From contig NZ_OCNH01000003.1 of the NCBI RefSeq assembly GCF_900230225.1, positions 124,001 through 188,000 on the forward strand: a stretch of 64,000 nt of DNA, in the 5' to 3' direction. The notes below the pieces were generated by a model, which worked only from the letters and a program-made list of their open reading frames with translations, searched no databases and had not been told where the DNA came from. This DNA is from Spirosoma fluviale (GTDB lineage Bacteria > Bacteroidota > Bacteroidia > Cytophagales > Spirosomataceae). Made by a program: the position numbers and the translations under genes. How positions within the stretch are numbered: the first letter of the stretch is position 1; each line of letters begins with the position of its first letter. This document shows positions 25,471 to 34,371 of this stretch, in pieces.

Positions 25471-26043
25471 TTACTTAGGTTTTGTGGTTGTGTTATTGGT
25501 TGGATTACTATTGGTGGCCGTTGGTTTAATATCTAACCCCAACTCTTCCATCACATAATCCGAATAATCGTGCCTTGGGTTGGTGTAGAGCATAACAAAG
25601 TCAGACGCTTTATCGAACATAAAGTCCAGCTTTTTCTGCAAACACACTTTTTCAACGGCCCGGTTCACTAACTCCATTGGGGCTTTCATTAACTCCTTTT
25701 TTTTCTCGAAAAGAAGTCCCTGGTACCCGAACACTTTGTTGTTGTACTCCCGTGCCTCCCGCTCCTTATCGCTAATGGCACGTAGCCGGTCGCGTTTCAT
25801 GTCTTCGGTCAGCAGAATTTCCTCGGCCTGATACGCTTTCTGCAATTTGTCAATCTCGACGTACTTATCCTGAATATCTTTCGACCATTTATCGGCAAAC
25901 TTGTCGATTTCACTCAGTGCTTTTTGATATTCGGGCATTTTACCGAAAATGAACTCAGTATCTACGTACCCAAACTTCTGCGCATGAACGGGTGTAGATA
26001 CCCAAACGGCGCACAAAAGTACGAAAAATAGGGCTTTTTTCAT
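25471..26043 (-). CDS. OmpH/Skp-family periplasmic chaperone, first copy
   Basis: 190 residues from MKKALFFVLLCAVW; a longer frame adds 14 residues before the signal peptide and is unlikely. The mature part begins KFGYVDTEFIFGKMPEY and continues through a Lys/Glu-rich coiled coil (about 45-110) to LDFMFDKASDFVMLYTN. It is a Skp-like holdase for outer-membrane proteins. It follows bamA after a spacer with a perfect hairpin (26097-26159), and precedes the second copy, from which it differs in lacking the Ala/Pro tail. Tandem ompH genes behind bamA are usual in Bacteroidota. Confidence 0.93.
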   Translation of the reverse strand: MKKALFFVLLCAVWVSTPVHAQKFGYVDTEFIFGKMPEYQKALSEIDKFADKWSKDIQDKYVEIDKLQKAYQAEEILLTEDMKRDRLRAISDKEREAREYNNKVFGYQGLLFEKKKELMKAPMELVNRAVEKVCLQKKLDFMFDKASDFVMLYTNPRHDYSDYVMEELGLDIKPTATNSNPTNNTTTKPK

Positions 26044-26096
26044 TGATTGTGCCTCAAATATTTGCAGGAAGTGATTGATTGTCAAATGGATTTGTG

Positions 26097-26159
26097 AAGT
26101 ATAAATGACGATTTACGATTTAGTGCAACTCGACGGATCGTAAATCGTCATTTATACTT
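26097..26159. repeat. perfect hairpin in the bamA-ompH spacer
   Basis: Arms of 23 bases, 26097-26119 and 26137-26159 (AAGTATAAATGACG and its complement), separated by 17 bases. It lies inside an operon, so it may act on mRNA stability or on the relative expression of the genes either side. Confidence 0.8.
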
Positions 26160-26193
26160 TGTAAATCTACTAAACGTTTAATTTACCTGAATC

Positions 26194-28791
26194 TTATCTG
26201 ATCTGTTGCCCAATCGTGAAGTGGAACTGACCGGAAGCTTTGTCTTTCACGCCCGGAATCTTGTCGAAACCGTAGCCATAGTCAATACCAATCAAACCAA
26301 ATGCGGGCATAAAGATACGCGCACCGAAACCAACCGACCGTTTCAGGTCAAATGGGTTGTACTGCTTGTAGCTCCCCCAGTTGTTACCAGCCTCCAGGAA
26401 GGTCAGCACGAAAATGGTGGCCGATGGATTCAGCGAAACCGGGTAACGCAATTCAGCAACGAACTTGTTGTACACAACGCCCCCCTGGCTACGAGCCTGG
26501 GCATCAACGGCGCGGTCGTAGTCAGCGGTGTATACACTCCGGTCATCATAACCACGAAGACCAATAATGTCCTGCGCCAGCGCAAACTGTCCCTGACCGG
26601 CTAGTCCCGAACCACCCAATACAAACCGCTCGAATGGGCCGATTGATGTGCGGTTGTTGTAACTGCCCAGGAAGCCAAGGTGAGCGCGGGTACTCAACAC
26701 CAGTTTGCCAAAGACGGTCTGGAACCAGCTGGCATCGAACATCCATTTGTGGTATTCAACGAACTTGTATTTGTCCTCCGGCTTCTCCGATAGGGTTGTC
26801 TTGCGCCAGGCTGAGTAAGGGGGCGTAAACGAACCGCTCAGGGTAAACGACGAACCGGCACGGGGGAACTGCGGGTTATCGATGCTGTTCCGGGAAAGAG
26901 TCGTGTTGAAGGTAATATTGTTCGAAATACCGTCTTTGTACCCAATGTAGAACAAATCGAGGTTGTTAAGATTGTACCGTTGGAATGAGAGCGAATTACT
27001 TAAGCTGAAGTAATCATCCGGCACTTTTAACTGACGGCCCAACCCAATGGTAACCGCTGTATTGGTATACGAACCAGTTGGTTGACGACCCTTCAGGCTT
27101 TGGTAAATACTGGCTGGATTGGTAGGGTCATAGAACGTTTTGTATACCGTATGGCTGGCACTTACCGACAGGGCATTGGGTTTGCGGCCACCTAACCAGG
27201 GCTCCGTAAAGGACAACGAGTACACCTGATATTGGGAACCGTTCGCCTGGAAGCGCAATTGTACCCGCTGACCGTCTCCGGCCGGCAGAGGACGCCAGGC
27301 TTTCATGTTTGTAATGTTGCGGGCCGAGAAGTTATTGAACGTTAAGCCAAGTGTACCCACAAAGCCTACATAACCGCCCCAGCCGCCCGATAGCTCGATC
27401 TGGTCGGATGGTTTTTCTTCAACGGTGTATTCGATATCAACGGTTCCGTCGTTCTGCGGAACTGGGTTGATGCCAATTTTCTCCGGGTCAAAGTAGCCAA
27501 GCGTTGATAATTCCCGCTGGGTACGAATCAGGTTCGTTTTCGAGAACTTCTGACCAGGCAGTGTACGAATGGTACGCATCACCACGTGATCACTTGTCTT
27601 GGTGTTTCCGTTCAGAATGACTTTGTTGATCGTTGCTTGCTTGCCCTCGAAAATACGGATTTCGAGGTCGATTGAGTCACCTTCAATGGCCCGTTCGATG
27701 GGCTGGGCATTGTAATACAAATACCCCAGGTCCATGTATTGCGAACTCAAATCCTGTCCTGGATTACCATTCAGGCGTTTATCCAGGTCTTCCGGATTAT
27801 ACACGTCTCCTTTGGTTACACCCAATACGGAACGAAGCTGGTCGGACGTGTAGAGGTAGTTTCCCGAGAAGTCGATCTTACGGTAGTAATACTGATGCCC
27901 CTCGTTTACCTTCATGTTGATGGTAATCGTGTTGCTATTACCGCCGTTGTTAATGACACTGTCGCTCTCGATCGTTGCATCACGGTAACCGAGTTTGTTG
28001 TAATACTCAATCAACTTCTGCTTGTCCTCTTCGTATTTTTTTGGGACGAATTTCGATGGCGTAAACACCCGGCCAAAGCGTTGTTCTTTAGTGCCTTTCA
28101 TTTTCATGCGCACCGCCGACTCGTCTACTTCCTCAATCCCTTCGAGGTTGATTTTGGCAATCTTTACTTTTTGGCCCTTATCAACCAGTACGCGCATGGT
28201 TGCGTTGTTCCGGGTGCTGTCTGGGATGGTTGTGATTTTTACTTTGGTATTCAGATAGCCCTTGTCGATAAAGTATTTCCGGGTAGCCATCTGGGTGTTT
28301 TTGATAATCGTGTTGGTTACGATCTTACCCAGATTCAGCTTCACTTTGTCTTTAAGATTGTCCTGTTCTCCTTTCTTTATGCCCATGAAGCTAACCCGGT
28401 AAAGACGGGGCCGCTCCAGTACTTTAAACATCAGAGTTACTTTGTTGTCGGCTACGTTGGTGGAAAATAACTCCACATTGTCCAACAGTCCGGATTCCAT
28501 AAGTTTTCGAACCGATGAGCCGATGGCTTCGCCCGGAATGCGGATTTTGTCGCCCACCTTCAAGCCCCCCAGCGAAACCAGCGAGTTTGGGTCCAGATAC
28601 CGGGTTCCCGTTACGCTCAGCCCGGCAATTTCGTACTCTTTGGGGTTGGCGTAGTTGAGCAGATCGTTTGTTTCTGTCAGGGCGGGGGTGTCGCGTCCAA
28701 CGCCAACACGCACCTGTGCCCAGACCTTAGCAGGCAACAGACCAACAAGCAGGCAAACGGCTCCTACTAGGTATTTTATACGGTGTTCCAA
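26194..28791 (-). CDS. bamA: outer membrane protein assembly factor BamA
   Basis: The essential Omp85 insertase that folds beta-barrels into the outer membrane. I prefer a TTG start at 28791 (LEHRIKYLVGAVCLLVGLL, with the first codon read as Met; 865 residues), because it puts a normal signal peptide (ending KVWAQ) at the N-terminus; the ATG at 28869 adds 26 polar residues in front. POTRA domains span about residues 50-440 (for example GLKVGDKIRIPG, YYNKLGYRDATI, VILNGNTKTSD, FSKTNLIRTQRELSTLGYF). The barrel follows, with LGGSGLAGQG and GLRGYDDRSVY near the conserved lid loop, ending in FHFTIGQQIR. It sits between uppS and two skp-like genes. Confidence 0.95.
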   Translation of the reverse strand: MEHRIKYLVGAVCLLVGLLPAKVWAQVRVGVGRDTPALTETNDLLNYANPKEYEIAGLSVTGTRYLDPNSLVSLGGLKVGDKIRIPGEAIGSSVRKLMESGLLDNVELFSTNVADNKVTLMFKVLERPRLYRVSFMGIKKGEQDNLKDKVKLNLGKIVTNTIIKNTQMATRKYFIDKGYLNTKVKITTIPDSTRNNATMRVLVDKGQKVKIAKINLEGIEEVDESAVRMKMKGTKEQRFGRVFTPSKFVPKKYEEDKQKLIEYYNKLGYRDATIESDSVINNGGNSNTITINMKVNEGHQYYYRKIDFSGNYLYTSDQLRSVLGVTKGDVYNPEDLDKRLNGNPGQDLSSQYMDLGYLYYNAQPIERAIEGDSIDLEIRIFEGKQATINKVILNGNTKTSDHVVMRTIRTLPGQKFSKTNLIRTQRELSTLGYFDPEKIGINPVPQNDGTVDIEYTVEEKPSDQIELSGGWGGYVGFVGTLGLTFNNFSARNITNMKAWRPLPAGDGQRVQLRFQANGSQYQVYSLSFTEPWLGGRKPNALSVSASHTVYKTFYDPTNPASIYQSLKGRQPTGSYTNTAVTIGLGRQLKVPDDYFSLSNSLSFQRYNLNNLDLFYIGYKDGISNNITFNTTLSRNSIDNPQFPRAGSSFTLSGSFTPPYSAWRKTTLSEKPEDKYKFVEYHKWMFDASWFQTVFGKLVLSTRAHLGFLGSYNNRTSIGPFERFVLGGSGLAGQGQFALAQDIIGLRGYDDRSVYTADYDRAVDAQARSQGGVVYNKFVAELRYPVSLNPSATIFVLTFLEAGNNWGSYKQYNPFDLKRSVGFGARIFMPAFGLIGIDYGYGFDKIPGVKDKASGQFHFTIGQQIR

Positions 28792-28900
28792 GTTATAATA
28801 GCTAATATGTTGTTGATTGTCAGGAGTCCCTGTTAGGTAAAAGGGTTGGATTGTACCTGCTCTTTTCACCAGTTTTTATGCAAAGACTACCCTCCCTGTT

Positions 28901-29638
28901 TTACTTGACTAATTGTTCGCTGGTTTTGCCAAACCGACGTTCACGTTGCTGATAACTTACAATGGCTTTATGCAAATGTTCCTTACGGAAATCGGGCCAG
29001 AGCACATCGGGCATGTATAACTCAGAGTAAGCCAATTGCCAGAGCATAAAATTACTGATGCGCATTTCGCCACTGGTGCGGATCATCAGCTCAGGATCGG
29101 GTATACCCTTTGTCGACAAACGCTGGCTAAACAGGGTTTCGTCGATCTGATCCGGCGTCAGTTTGCCATCGCGTACATCGGCGGCTAGCTGCCTGGCCGC
29201 TTCCAGAATCTCCCAGCGTCCACTATAACTCAACGCCAGTATGAGCGTTAAGCCGGTGTTCTGGCTTGTCTCACGCATGGCTTCGGCCAGCTCACGCTGA
29301 CAGTCGCCGGGCAGACTTTCCGTATGGCCAATGGTTGCCAGCTTTACGTTATTATCCATCAGCGTTTTGATTTCCCCCCGTATGGTATGAACCAGCAACG
29401 TCATCAACGCGTCTACTTCATATTTGGGGCGATTCCAGTTCTCGGTCGAGAAAGCGTAAAGTGTCAGGTATTTTACACCCAATTCAGCGCACCCTTCCGT
29501 GACTTCCCGTACGGCCTTAATGGCGCTGTTGTGGCCAAATACTCTGGCAAGGCCCTGCCGTTTTGCCCAACGCCCGTTTCCGTCCATGATAACGGCTATG
29601 TGCTGGGGCAGATTGCTCGGGTCAATGTGTTCCTTCAT
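28901..29638 (-). CDS. uppS: isoprenyl (di-trans,poly-cis-undecaprenyl) transferase
   Basis: Extends farnesyl diphosphate with isopentenyl units to undecaprenyl diphosphate, the lipid carrier for peptidoglycan and surface glycans. 245 residues with the intact catalytic start HIAVIMDGNGRWAKRQG (Asp and Asn-Gly-Arg), YLTLYAFSTENWNRP and the late DPELMIRTSGEMRISNFMLWQ block. Length is normal. It is the first gene of the uppS-bamA-ompH-ompH unit on the minus strand, a conserved envelope cluster in Bacteroidota. Confidence 0.97.
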   Translation of the reverse strand: MKEHIDPSNLPQHIAVIMDGNGRWAKRQGLARVFGHNSAIKAVREVTEGCAELGVKYLTLYAFSTENWNRPKYEVDALMTLLVHTIRGEIKTLMDNNVKLATIGHTESLPGDCQRELAEAMRETSQNTGLTLILALSYSGRWEILEAARQLAADVRDGKLTPDQIDETLFSQRLSTKGIPDPELMIRTSGEMRISNFMLWQLAYSELYMPDVLWPDFRKEHLHKAIVSYQQRERRFGKTSEQLVK

Positions 29639-29699
29639 CCCAATGGGGGAGTTTTAACAAAAGTTAACAAGACCGCGAAGATACGGAATTTTAGTGAGC

Positions 29700-29780
29700 G
29701 CATAAGCCAATAAGTTAGTAAGTCAATAAGTTAATAAGTCGATAAGTTAGTACTTACCTGACTTACCACTTACCCACTCA
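29700..29780. repeat. AATAAGTTAGTAAGTC tandem repeats with partial palindrome
   Basis: Four or so variants of (A)ATAAGTTAGTAAGTC/GATAAGTTAGT run from about 29700 to 29752, followed by a complementary stretch (ACTTACCTGACTTACC, about 29752-29775). It fills the spacer between divergent uppS and the FAS1 gene. Confidence 0.65.
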
Positions 29781-29787
29781 CATCCCG

Positions 29788-29795
29788 TATCTTTG
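29788..29795 (+). promoter_or_regulatory. -7 element before the FAS1 gene
   Basis: TATCTTTG matches TAnnTTTG and lies 70 bases before the ATG. I see no TTG at the expected distance upstream, so only half of the promoter is supported. Confidence 0.35.
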
Positions 29796-29864
29796 TCGAA
29801 AAGACTATACATGGAGCGTCGTCGTTTTTAGAAACAGACACTCATTAACTCGATTTACTTTCGT

Positions 29865-30821
29865 ATGAACCCTGTTTTTTTAAAAGGTACCCGCTCCATT
29901 TCTGTACTTTTTCTGGTACTGATGGTTTTAACAGGCTGCACAAAAAGTGACGACACCGTTGCCACGCCACAGACAATTACAGACCGTATTCTGGAGGACA
30001 CTCAATTTAGTATACTGCGGGCTGCCGTGACGTACGCAGAAATGGGCGACTTGCTCAAGGGAGGTAACCTGACGCTTTTCGCGCCGAACGATGCCGCTTT
30101 TCAGGCTGCCGGGTATAGTTCACCAACCGCCATTGCCTCCTTATCGAAAGAGCAGGTGCGAGCCCTTTTATTGTATCATGTGCTGCAGGGACCCGTATCG
30201 GCATCGGAGATTCCGGGAGGACTCAATCCGGTAGCAACGGCTGATAAAGGCGTTGCCTACATCAACAAAGTGTCGGATGGCAGAGTATTTATCAACAATG
30301 CCCAGGTGATTCAGTCCGACATCAAGGTAGCGAACGGATATATTCACAGTATTGACCGGGTATTGACGCCTTCGGCTGGCAGCTTACTGACGGCCATTCG
30401 CAGCAATCCGAATCTGACCCTGCTGACGGCTGCCGTGAACCGGGTTGCTGGCAGCAACCCAACGTTATTGGCGACCTTGAGCAACGATGCGTCGACTAAT
30501 CTGGTAACTGTATTCGCGCCGAACGACGCGGCTTTCAGGTCGGCGGGGTATACCGATTTGGCGGCTATAAATGCGGCCAATCTGCAAACGCTGACGAATG
30601 TGCTGCTGTACCATGTGGTATCCGGGGCTACATTTTCCAATCAGCTTCAAACGGGTACGCTGAATACGTTACTCAGCGGAAACCGGCTCACCATCATGTC
30701 AACGGCAAATCTGCTGACAATCAAGGGAAATAAGAACGCAACAGCGGCTACGATAAAGCAAGGGAATATACCGGCTAATAGTGGCGTAATTCACATTATC
30801 GATCAGCTGCTGCTTCCGTAA
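29865..30821 (+). CDS. lipoprotein with two FAS1 (fasciclin) domains
   Basis: 318 residues: a lipoprotein leader with lipobox LTGC (Cys at about residue 26), then two FAS1 domains at about 38-170 and 175-318. Each repeats the family's landmarks: LTLFAPNDAAFQAAGY and YHVLQGPVS in the first, VTVFAPNDAAFRSAGY and YHVVSGATF in the second, with H-x-I-D-x-V/L-L near each end. FAS1 domains mediate adhesion in eukaryotes; in Bacteroidota they are often surface lipoproteins of unknown role. It heads a run of lipoprotein genes on the plus strand. Confidence 0.93.
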   Translation: MNPVFLKGTRSISVLFLVLMVLTGCTKSDDTVATPQTITDRILEDTQFSILRAAVTYAEMGDLLKGGNLTLFAPNDAAFQAAGYSSPTAIASLSKEQVRALLLYHVLQGPVSASEIPGGLNPVATADKGVAYINKVSDGRVFINNAQVIQSDIKVANGYIHSIDRVLTPSAGSLLTAIRSNPNLTLLTAAVNRVAGSNPTLLATLSNDASTNLVTVFAPNDAAFRSAGYTDLAAINAANLQTLTNVLLYHVVSGATFSNQLQTGTLNTLLSGNRLTIMSTANLLTIKGNKNATAATIKQGNIPANSGVIHIIDQLLLP

Positions 30822-30910
30822 TCGACAAAAAGCAGAGGATGTACAACCTTTTGCCACGTTTGGGGGTCAATGGGCGTAGTATTTATGTTTCCTTAGTCAA
30901 TTTCTTCTTC

Positions 30911-31846
30911 ATGCGTACATTTCATTTTGCTATTTTGGGTGCATTGCTGATTGGCGGGCTGGCGGCTTGCCAGCCACAAAGTATCGACTCCAATGCCGAT
31001 GCAGCTACTGTTTTTGCAGCTAATCAGACCGACATTAACAACTATGTGATTAGCAAGGGTCTTTCGGGAACGACATCGGCTTCCGGTCTTTTTTTTCAAA
31101 CAACCGTACCCAGTTCATCCACAGTCATACCGACTTTTGGCCAGGAAATTGAGTTCAATTACAAGTTATATGTGCTGAATGGGCAGAGTAATACGGGGGT
31201 TACCAGCACGACGGCCGTTACCGATAAAGTAGTGGATTCGGCCTACGTGACCACATCCGCCTACTTCCCATTCTTTGCCGGTTCGTTGAAGTCGGGTCTG
31301 GAAGAGGGTATCAGGAAAATGCACGAGGGCGAATCGGCCATCCTGATTATGCCGTCGCTGCTTGCCTTTGGCAATGTGGCCTCCTCGGATAAAGCCATTC
31401 CTGCCAATTCGCCCGTTCGGTTCGACGTTACCGTACGCCGGGCGCGGACCGAAGATCAGCAGATTGATGACTACATAGCCACTAACAAGCTGGTGGTTAC
31501 GGAGAAAACGCCGACGGGTTTGCGCTTCATTAAAACGAAAGACAACCCAACTGGTGCAACCCCAACGGCGAATCAAACGATAACGATAAACTTTGCCGGC
31601 AAACTTTTGCGGGCTACAACCGGATTTGCGGGTGGTACCGGAACAGATACCAAAACCGTTGGTGTATTGAAATATGTACCCGGTTTTGAAGAGGGGTTGG
31701 CTAAACTCCGAGTGGGTGACAAAGCAACCGTTATTTTTCCGTCGTCGCTTGGTTATGGAGCCACGGGAGCGGCCCAGAATCAAACGTACGTGATTCCGCC
31801 TTATTCGCCCCTTAGTTTCGATCTCGAAGTCGTATCCGTGAAATAA
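30911..31846 (+). CDS. FKBP-type peptidyl-prolyl isomerase lipoprotein (copy 1)
   Basis: 311 residues from MRTFHFAILGALLIGG, with lipobox LAAC. Two FKBP domains follow. The first (about 40-180) is degenerate but keeps GLEEGIRKMHEGESAILIMP; the second (about 195-311) is closer to consensus, with VPGFEEGLAKLRVGDKATVI and VIPPYSPLSFDLEVV. The product is expected to catalyse or assist proline isomerisation of exported proteins on the periplasmic face. A clear paralogue lies 158 bases downstream, past a terminator. The longer frame upstream lacks a leader and is not used. Confidence 0.92.
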   Translation: MRTFHFAILGALLIGGLAACQPQSIDSNADAATVFAANQTDINNYVISKGLSGTTSASGLFFQTTVPSSSTVIPTFGQEIEFNYKLYVLNGQSNTGVTSTTAVTDKVVDSAYVTTSAYFPFFAGSLKSGLEEGIRKMHEGESAILIMPSLLAFGNVASSDKAIPANSPVRFDVTVRRARTEDQQIDDYIATNKLVVTEKTPTGLRFIKTKDNPTGATPTANQTITINFAGKLLRATTGFAGGTGTDTKTVGVLKYVPGFEEGLAKLRVGDKATVIFPSSLGYGATGAAQNQTYVIPPYSPLSFDLEVVSVK

Positions 31847-31867
31847 TGTCTTCACGTTCTGAAAGAT

Positions 31868-31899
31868 AAATGGTTTGTGTTTGCCAGCACAAACCATTT
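31868..31899 (+). terminator. terminator after FKBP copy 1
   Basis: AAATGGTTTGTG (31868-31879) and CACAAACCATTT (31888-31899) form a 12-base perfect stem, followed by TTTTTG. Confidence 0.85.
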
Positions 31900-31954
31900 T
31901 TTGTTGGTCATGGACACTGTCAGGCATTTGTTCCACGAAACACCAGCACTTTAC

Positions 31955-31962
31955 TACCTTTG
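31955..31962 (+). promoter_or_regulatory. -7 element before FKBP copy 2
   Basis: TACCTTTG fits TAnnTTTG; a TTTG stands at 31927-31930, 24 bases upstream, slightly farther than usual. It follows the terminator, so copy 2 probably has its own promoter. Confidence 0.45.
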
Positions 31963-32004
31963 CAGGATAATATACCCGGCTATACTTCTTTATCTTTTAT
32001 TTCC

Positions 32005-32892
32005 ATGCGTAACTCTCCTGTATTGATTTTTGGTTTATTGCTGGCGGGCGGGCTGATTTCCTGTCAAAAAGAAAATGTTGATGCCAGCGGAGGTGATGTT
32101 TTTGAAGTTGATAAGGCAATTATTCAGGATTATGCGGCCAGTAAAGGGCTTAATGGTGCAATGACCCCTAATGGCGTGTATTATGCGCTGACCAAAGCCG
32201 GTGCCTCTACAGTAACCCCCGCCAATGGGCAGGAAGCTGAATTCAGTTATACCCTATACACACTGGCTCGGGGCAGCGGCACCGCCGTGACCGACAAATT
32301 TGTTGATTCGACCTACGCTACAAAGTCCAGTTATGTGTATCTGGTGGCCACCAATCCGGGAGTGACCGAAGGGTTGCTGCGGATGCGGGAGGGTGATCAG
32401 GGCGCGATCCTGTTACCGTCCGATTATGCCTTTGGCTCATCAGGAAGCTCAGACGGCGTTATTCCCCCTAATACGCCCGTTCGCCTGAATGTTACGATGA
32501 AGCGGATACGTACCGAAGATCAGCAGATAAACGAATACATGACGGCCAATAAACTGACGCCTACCGAAGTAACCGTAAGCGGCCTGCGTTTTATTAAAAC
32601 GGTGACCAACAGCTCCGGTGCTGCGCCACTGCCCAATCAAACCCTCAATGTACGGTACCGGGGATCGTTGCTGCGGTCTTCGTCGGCTTTCGACAGCACA
32701 GGCGTTGGTACGGTTGGGTTTACGCTGGGCCAGTCTGTTGCGGGATTTGATGAAGGGCTGGCTAAACTTAAAGTTGGTGAGAAAGCAACGCTCATTATGC
32801 CGTCTAAAATTGGGTACGGCGCGAGCGGTCGGTCGGTTATTCCGCCCTACGCACCCATGCGCTTCGACATCGAACTGGTATCGGCCCAGTAA
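32005..32892 (+). CDS. FKBP-type peptidyl-prolyl isomerase lipoprotein (copy 2)
   Basis: 295 residues from MRNSPVLIFGLLLAGGLISC, lipobox LISC. It is a tandem paralogue of copy 1 with the same two-domain plan: a degenerate first FKBP domain (GVTEGLLRMREGDQGAILLP) and a near-consensus second (SVAGFDEGLAKLKVGEKAT, then VIPPYAPMRFDIEL). The linker KRIRTEDQQINEYM matches RRARTEDQQIDDYI in copy 1, so the whole gene was duplicated. It is likely a periplasm-facing folding helper. It has its own terminator. Confidence 0.92.
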   Translation: MRNSPVLIFGLLLAGGLISCQKENVDASGGDVFEVDKAIIQDYAASKGLNGAMTPNGVYYALTKAGASTVTPANGQEAEFSYTLYTLARGSGTAVTDKFVDSTYATKSSYVYLVATNPGVTEGLLRMREGDQGAILLPSDYAFGSSGSSDGVIPPNTPVRLNVTMKRIRTEDQQINEYMTANKLTPTEVTVSGLRFIKTVTNSSGAAPLPNQTLNVRYRGSLLRSSSAFDSTGVGTVGFTLGQSVAGFDEGLAKLKVGEKATLIMPSKIGYGASGRSVIPPYAPMRFDIELVSAQ

Positions 32893-32914
32893 CTACGGTC
32901 AATTTGTTTTAGAG

Positions 32915-32946
32915 GAGTCGGGTAGTCCATAGCGTCTGTCCGACTC
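32915..32946 (+). terminator. terminator after FKBP copy 2
   Basis: GAGTCGG (32915-32921) and CCGACTC (32940-32946) form a short stem followed by TTTTTG, 23 bases after the stop codon. Confidence 0.7.
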
Positions 32947-33096
32947 TTTTTGTTTGTGTAATGGAGTATATCGGCCTGTTATTCTAAAAATACCATTCCT
33001 GTTTACAACCTTCTCTTGCTTAAGCGAGTCTTCATCAAAAACCTGAATATACTTAACCTGAAGGTATTTCAGTTAGTTAAAGACAACTCAACGCAC

Positions 33097-33654
33097 ATGA
33101 AGCCGCTGCATACAATTAAATTGGTCGCGAGTCGCTATGCCCTGTTAGGGCTGTTGGCAGCTACAGCTACCGCCTGTTTCAATGAGCCCAACTACTCGAA
33201 TGTCCCGCAAATCGACTTCAAGGGGTTTAGCAAATACACCCTGGAAGCTGGAACCGGGGTAGGTCAGCAACGGCGCGATTCGCTGGTTATAACCATCGGC
33301 TTTAAAGACGGCGATGGTGACCTTGGTAATAACATGCCGCTCAGCAACGCAGAGGAGGAACAGTATATGCAAGCCGGTGGATGGGGCAATTATAAGATTC
33401 GGACGTTTCGGCTGGAAAACAATCAGTTCAGAGAGCTGAACAACACAGAAGAAAGATTCCTGATATTCCCCCGACTGGCTCGTGAGGGAAAAACAGGTGC
33501 CATAGAAGGCAGCCTTGACCTGCGTCAAATTTACCCTTATGGCACACGAACTACGAACTACCGAGTCAAATACCGGATTCAGATTCGCGACCGGGCGCTG
33601 AATGTCAGCAACGAAATCGAGACCGATACCATTACCGTTCCCTACGCTAACTAA
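33097..33654 (+). CDS. lipoprotein of unknown function
   Basis: 185 residues from MKPLHTIKLVASRYAL; the lipobox is ATAC. The mature part is beta-rich, with an Asp-rich loop GFKDGDGDLGNNMPL and a final YRVKYRIQIRDRALNVSNEI. The pattern is of a single Ig-like/cadherin-like domain of the kind common in Bacteroidota lipoproteins. No enzyme motif is visible. It lies in the lipoprotein run between the FKBP genes and another unknown lipoprotein. Confidence 0.75.
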   Translation: MKPLHTIKLVASRYALLGLLAATATACFNEPNYSNVPQIDFKGFSKYTLEAGTGVGQQRRDSLVITIGFKDGDGDLGNNMPLSNAEEEQYMQAGGWGNYKIRTFRLENNQFRELNNTEERFLIFPRLAREGKTGAIEGSLDLRQIYPYGTRTTNYRVKYRIQIRDRALNVSNEIETDTITVPYAN

Positions 33655-33747
33655 AGCAATACAATAGTCGTTAACGTACGAACTGGTAGCTATAGGGTGT
33701 GTAAATCGTGTCTATACTACTCCGTTATCCAGTCATCTTCTGACTTT

Positions 33748-34347
33748 ATGAGAAAATCTCTTTTCGTTATTACGATACTAAGCACTCTATGTTTTTTTCA
33801 ATGTACGCCCGACCAACCAGCAACGTCCGTTATCAATAAAGAACAGGCTGCCCGGACTCTGCTTGATAACGAAGTGAATCAACTCGTGGGCAAGTGGCGT
33901 ATACAGGAATCGATTGTTGAACCGCGCCAATTCAATCCTTATCAGGTAGAATTAGCCATTGTAAAAGATACTGTATTGCGCGATCTGGCCACGCTGACAA
34001 TCCGACCAGCCGCAACGACCAATCGGTTAACACAGGGCTGGCCGTCATCGCATTATACAGGGTTGGATGGCACGCTCGACTATGGCAGTAAATCATACCC
34101 GATTTATATTAATCTGGTTATCCCAGACGAGGTGACCAGTACCGGCAGAGGAATAGTCAAACTTTTTAATTTCCTGCCGGGTACGTTTGAGCCAGAAGCC
34201 GAAGCCATTTTATTTAAGAAGCTGGGCTTTTTTCATACCGACTTTACGCTGACAACACCATCCGATTCATCCGTAATGCATTGGCGAGACACAGGTCAAG
34301 TTTCGTCGATAGGGTTGACCCAGGTTAAGTTAATCAAACAGCCATAG
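33748..34347 (+). CDS. lipoprotein of unknown function
   Basis: 199 residues from MRKSLFVITILSTLCFF, with the probable lipidated Cys in FFQCTPDQ. The mature domain begins with a helix (NKEQAARTLLDNEVNQLVGKW) followed by strands (WRIQESIVEPR, LATLTIRP). It has the general look of a small lipocalin-like fold but I do not recognise a family. It ends 24 bases from the convergent rsmH gene, and has a 93-base spacer from the previous lipoprotein. Confidence 0.65.
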   Translation: MRKSLFVITILSTLCFFQCTPDQPATSVINKEQAARTLLDNEVNQLVGKWRIQESIVEPRQFNPYQVELAIVKDTVLRDLATLTIRPAATTNRLTQGWPSSHYTGLDGTLDYGSKSYPIYINLVIPDEVTSTGRGIVKLFNFLPGTFEPEAEAILFKKLGFFHTDFTLTTPSDSSVMHWRDTGQVSSIGLTQVKLIKQP

Positions 34348-34371
34348 CTCTCCCGGTTACCCCATTCCCGC

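Noticed and set aside
27739-28470. 243-residue plus-strand frame within bamA
   Set aside because: Shadow of bamA; the bamA frame has complete POTRA signatures across this stretch.
31166-31936. 256-residue minus-strand frame over FKBP copy 1
   Set aside because: It is antisense to a firm gene, crosses its terminator, and is Arg/His/Gly-rich without any motif.
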